This document shows positions 5,906 to 6,104 of a stretch of 6,104 nucleotides of DNA, piece by piece. The notes below the pieces were generated by a model. That model did not search any database, had not been told where the DNA came from, and saw nothing but the letters and a program-made list of their open reading frames with translations. The number at the start of each line of letters is the position of its first letter. The first letter of the stretch is position 1. Made by a program: the position numbers and the translations under genes. Source of the stretch: Alphaproteobacteria bacterium (GTDB lineage Bacteria; Pseudomonadota; Alphaproteobacteria; UBA3830); the NCBI GenBank assembly GCA_025998775.1, contig BNWK01000077.1, forward strand, positions 1 to 6,104, written 5' to 3'.

Positions 5906-6104
5906 GACTAACGAGTTGCACGGAAAACGCTGAAACTCTCGTAATTCAGAGGCCCGAAGGGACGTAGGAATCCAGGGAAAAGAAAATCCGACTTCTCACC
6001 TTGAATGTGTATATTTGATCGGTCGAATTCTCTCTTCAATAACAAATGCTTTTTTCTGTTATTTTTAGCGATAGACTAAAATATTGCTTGATAGCTTGCT
6101 TAAG
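5906..6104. other. AT-rich 3' flanking region, no gene seen
   Basis: This is the 199-base non-coding stretch after the stop codon. The first 90 bases have mixed composition with only weak inverted repeats (ACGAG 5911-5915 with CTCGT 5938-5942; CTGAA 5930-5934 with TTCAG 5945-5949). The rest becomes AT-rich. No open reading frame with a ribosome binding site, no tRNA-like fold and no convincing promoter was found. A TAAAAT at 6077-6082 lacks a good -35 partner. The base change relative to the gene supports a true intergenic region. Confidence 0.6.
6038..6066 (+). terminator. Weak candidate intrinsic terminator
   Basis: AATAACA (6038-6044) can pair with TGTTATT (6057-6063) across a 12-base T-rich loop, and the right arm runs into further T residues (6064-6066). 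It is the best hairpin in the 3' flank and lies about 130 bases after the stop. The stem is short and almost all A/T, so stability is low. It could serve either strand or be chance in AT-rich DNA. Confidence 0.25.

Noticed and set aside
6054..6082. Promoter for a downstream gene (TAAAAT at 6077)
   Set aside because: The sequence 17 bases upstream does not resemble a -35 box, and no downstream gene is visible, so the AT-rich match is not informative.

Overview
The window is almost entirely one open reading frame on the + strand. It is the 3' part of a giant gene, open at the left edge, ending in TAA at 5903-5905, and encoding at least 1967 residues here. No second gene can be supported. The last 199 bases (5906-6104) are AT-rich and non-coding as far as can be seen. 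There is no complete gene start, RNA gene, CRISPR array or mobile element.

The protein is a mosaic of repeats, read left to right. (1) 1-598: four full and two partial copies of a 47-residue (141 bp) beta-propeller-like repeat, nearly identical in DNA. (2) 599-3661: twelve tandem beta-rich modules of 75-94 residues, most ending in a strand like KKRDvTLtV. They are not a simple array: three module types alternate as C-A-B, C-A-B, C-A-B, C-A-B, giving a higher-order unit of about 250 residues. (3) 3662-4471: six diverged copies of the same propeller-like repeat as at the N-terminal side. (4) 4472-5029: two degenerate modules resembling those of the array, so the second propeller sits inside the module series. 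(5) 5030-5902: a C-terminal domain whose last third resembles the end of a von Willebrand factor A (vWA) domain of the kind found in TadG-like pilus-associated proteins, followed by a short proline-rich tail.

The composition (Ser/Thr/Asn/Asp/Gly-rich, beta-rich, long cysteine-free stretch, no visible membrane segment in this part) suggests a very large exported or cell-surface protein, such as an adhesin, stalk or surface-interaction protein. This is inference, since the N-terminus that would carry a signal or anchor lies outside the window. The organism is a bacterium with moderate GC. The TadG-like C-terminus weakly suggests a Gram-negative proteobacterium, perhaps an alphaproteobacterium. 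I do not recognise the gene by name.

The most interesting features are the C-A-B super-repeat, evidence of recombination between repeat copies at two scales (141 bp units and roughly 770 bp triplets), and an apparently incomplete vWA domain. Its metal-binding half is either lost or lies upstream, beyond more than 1,700 residues of repeats.
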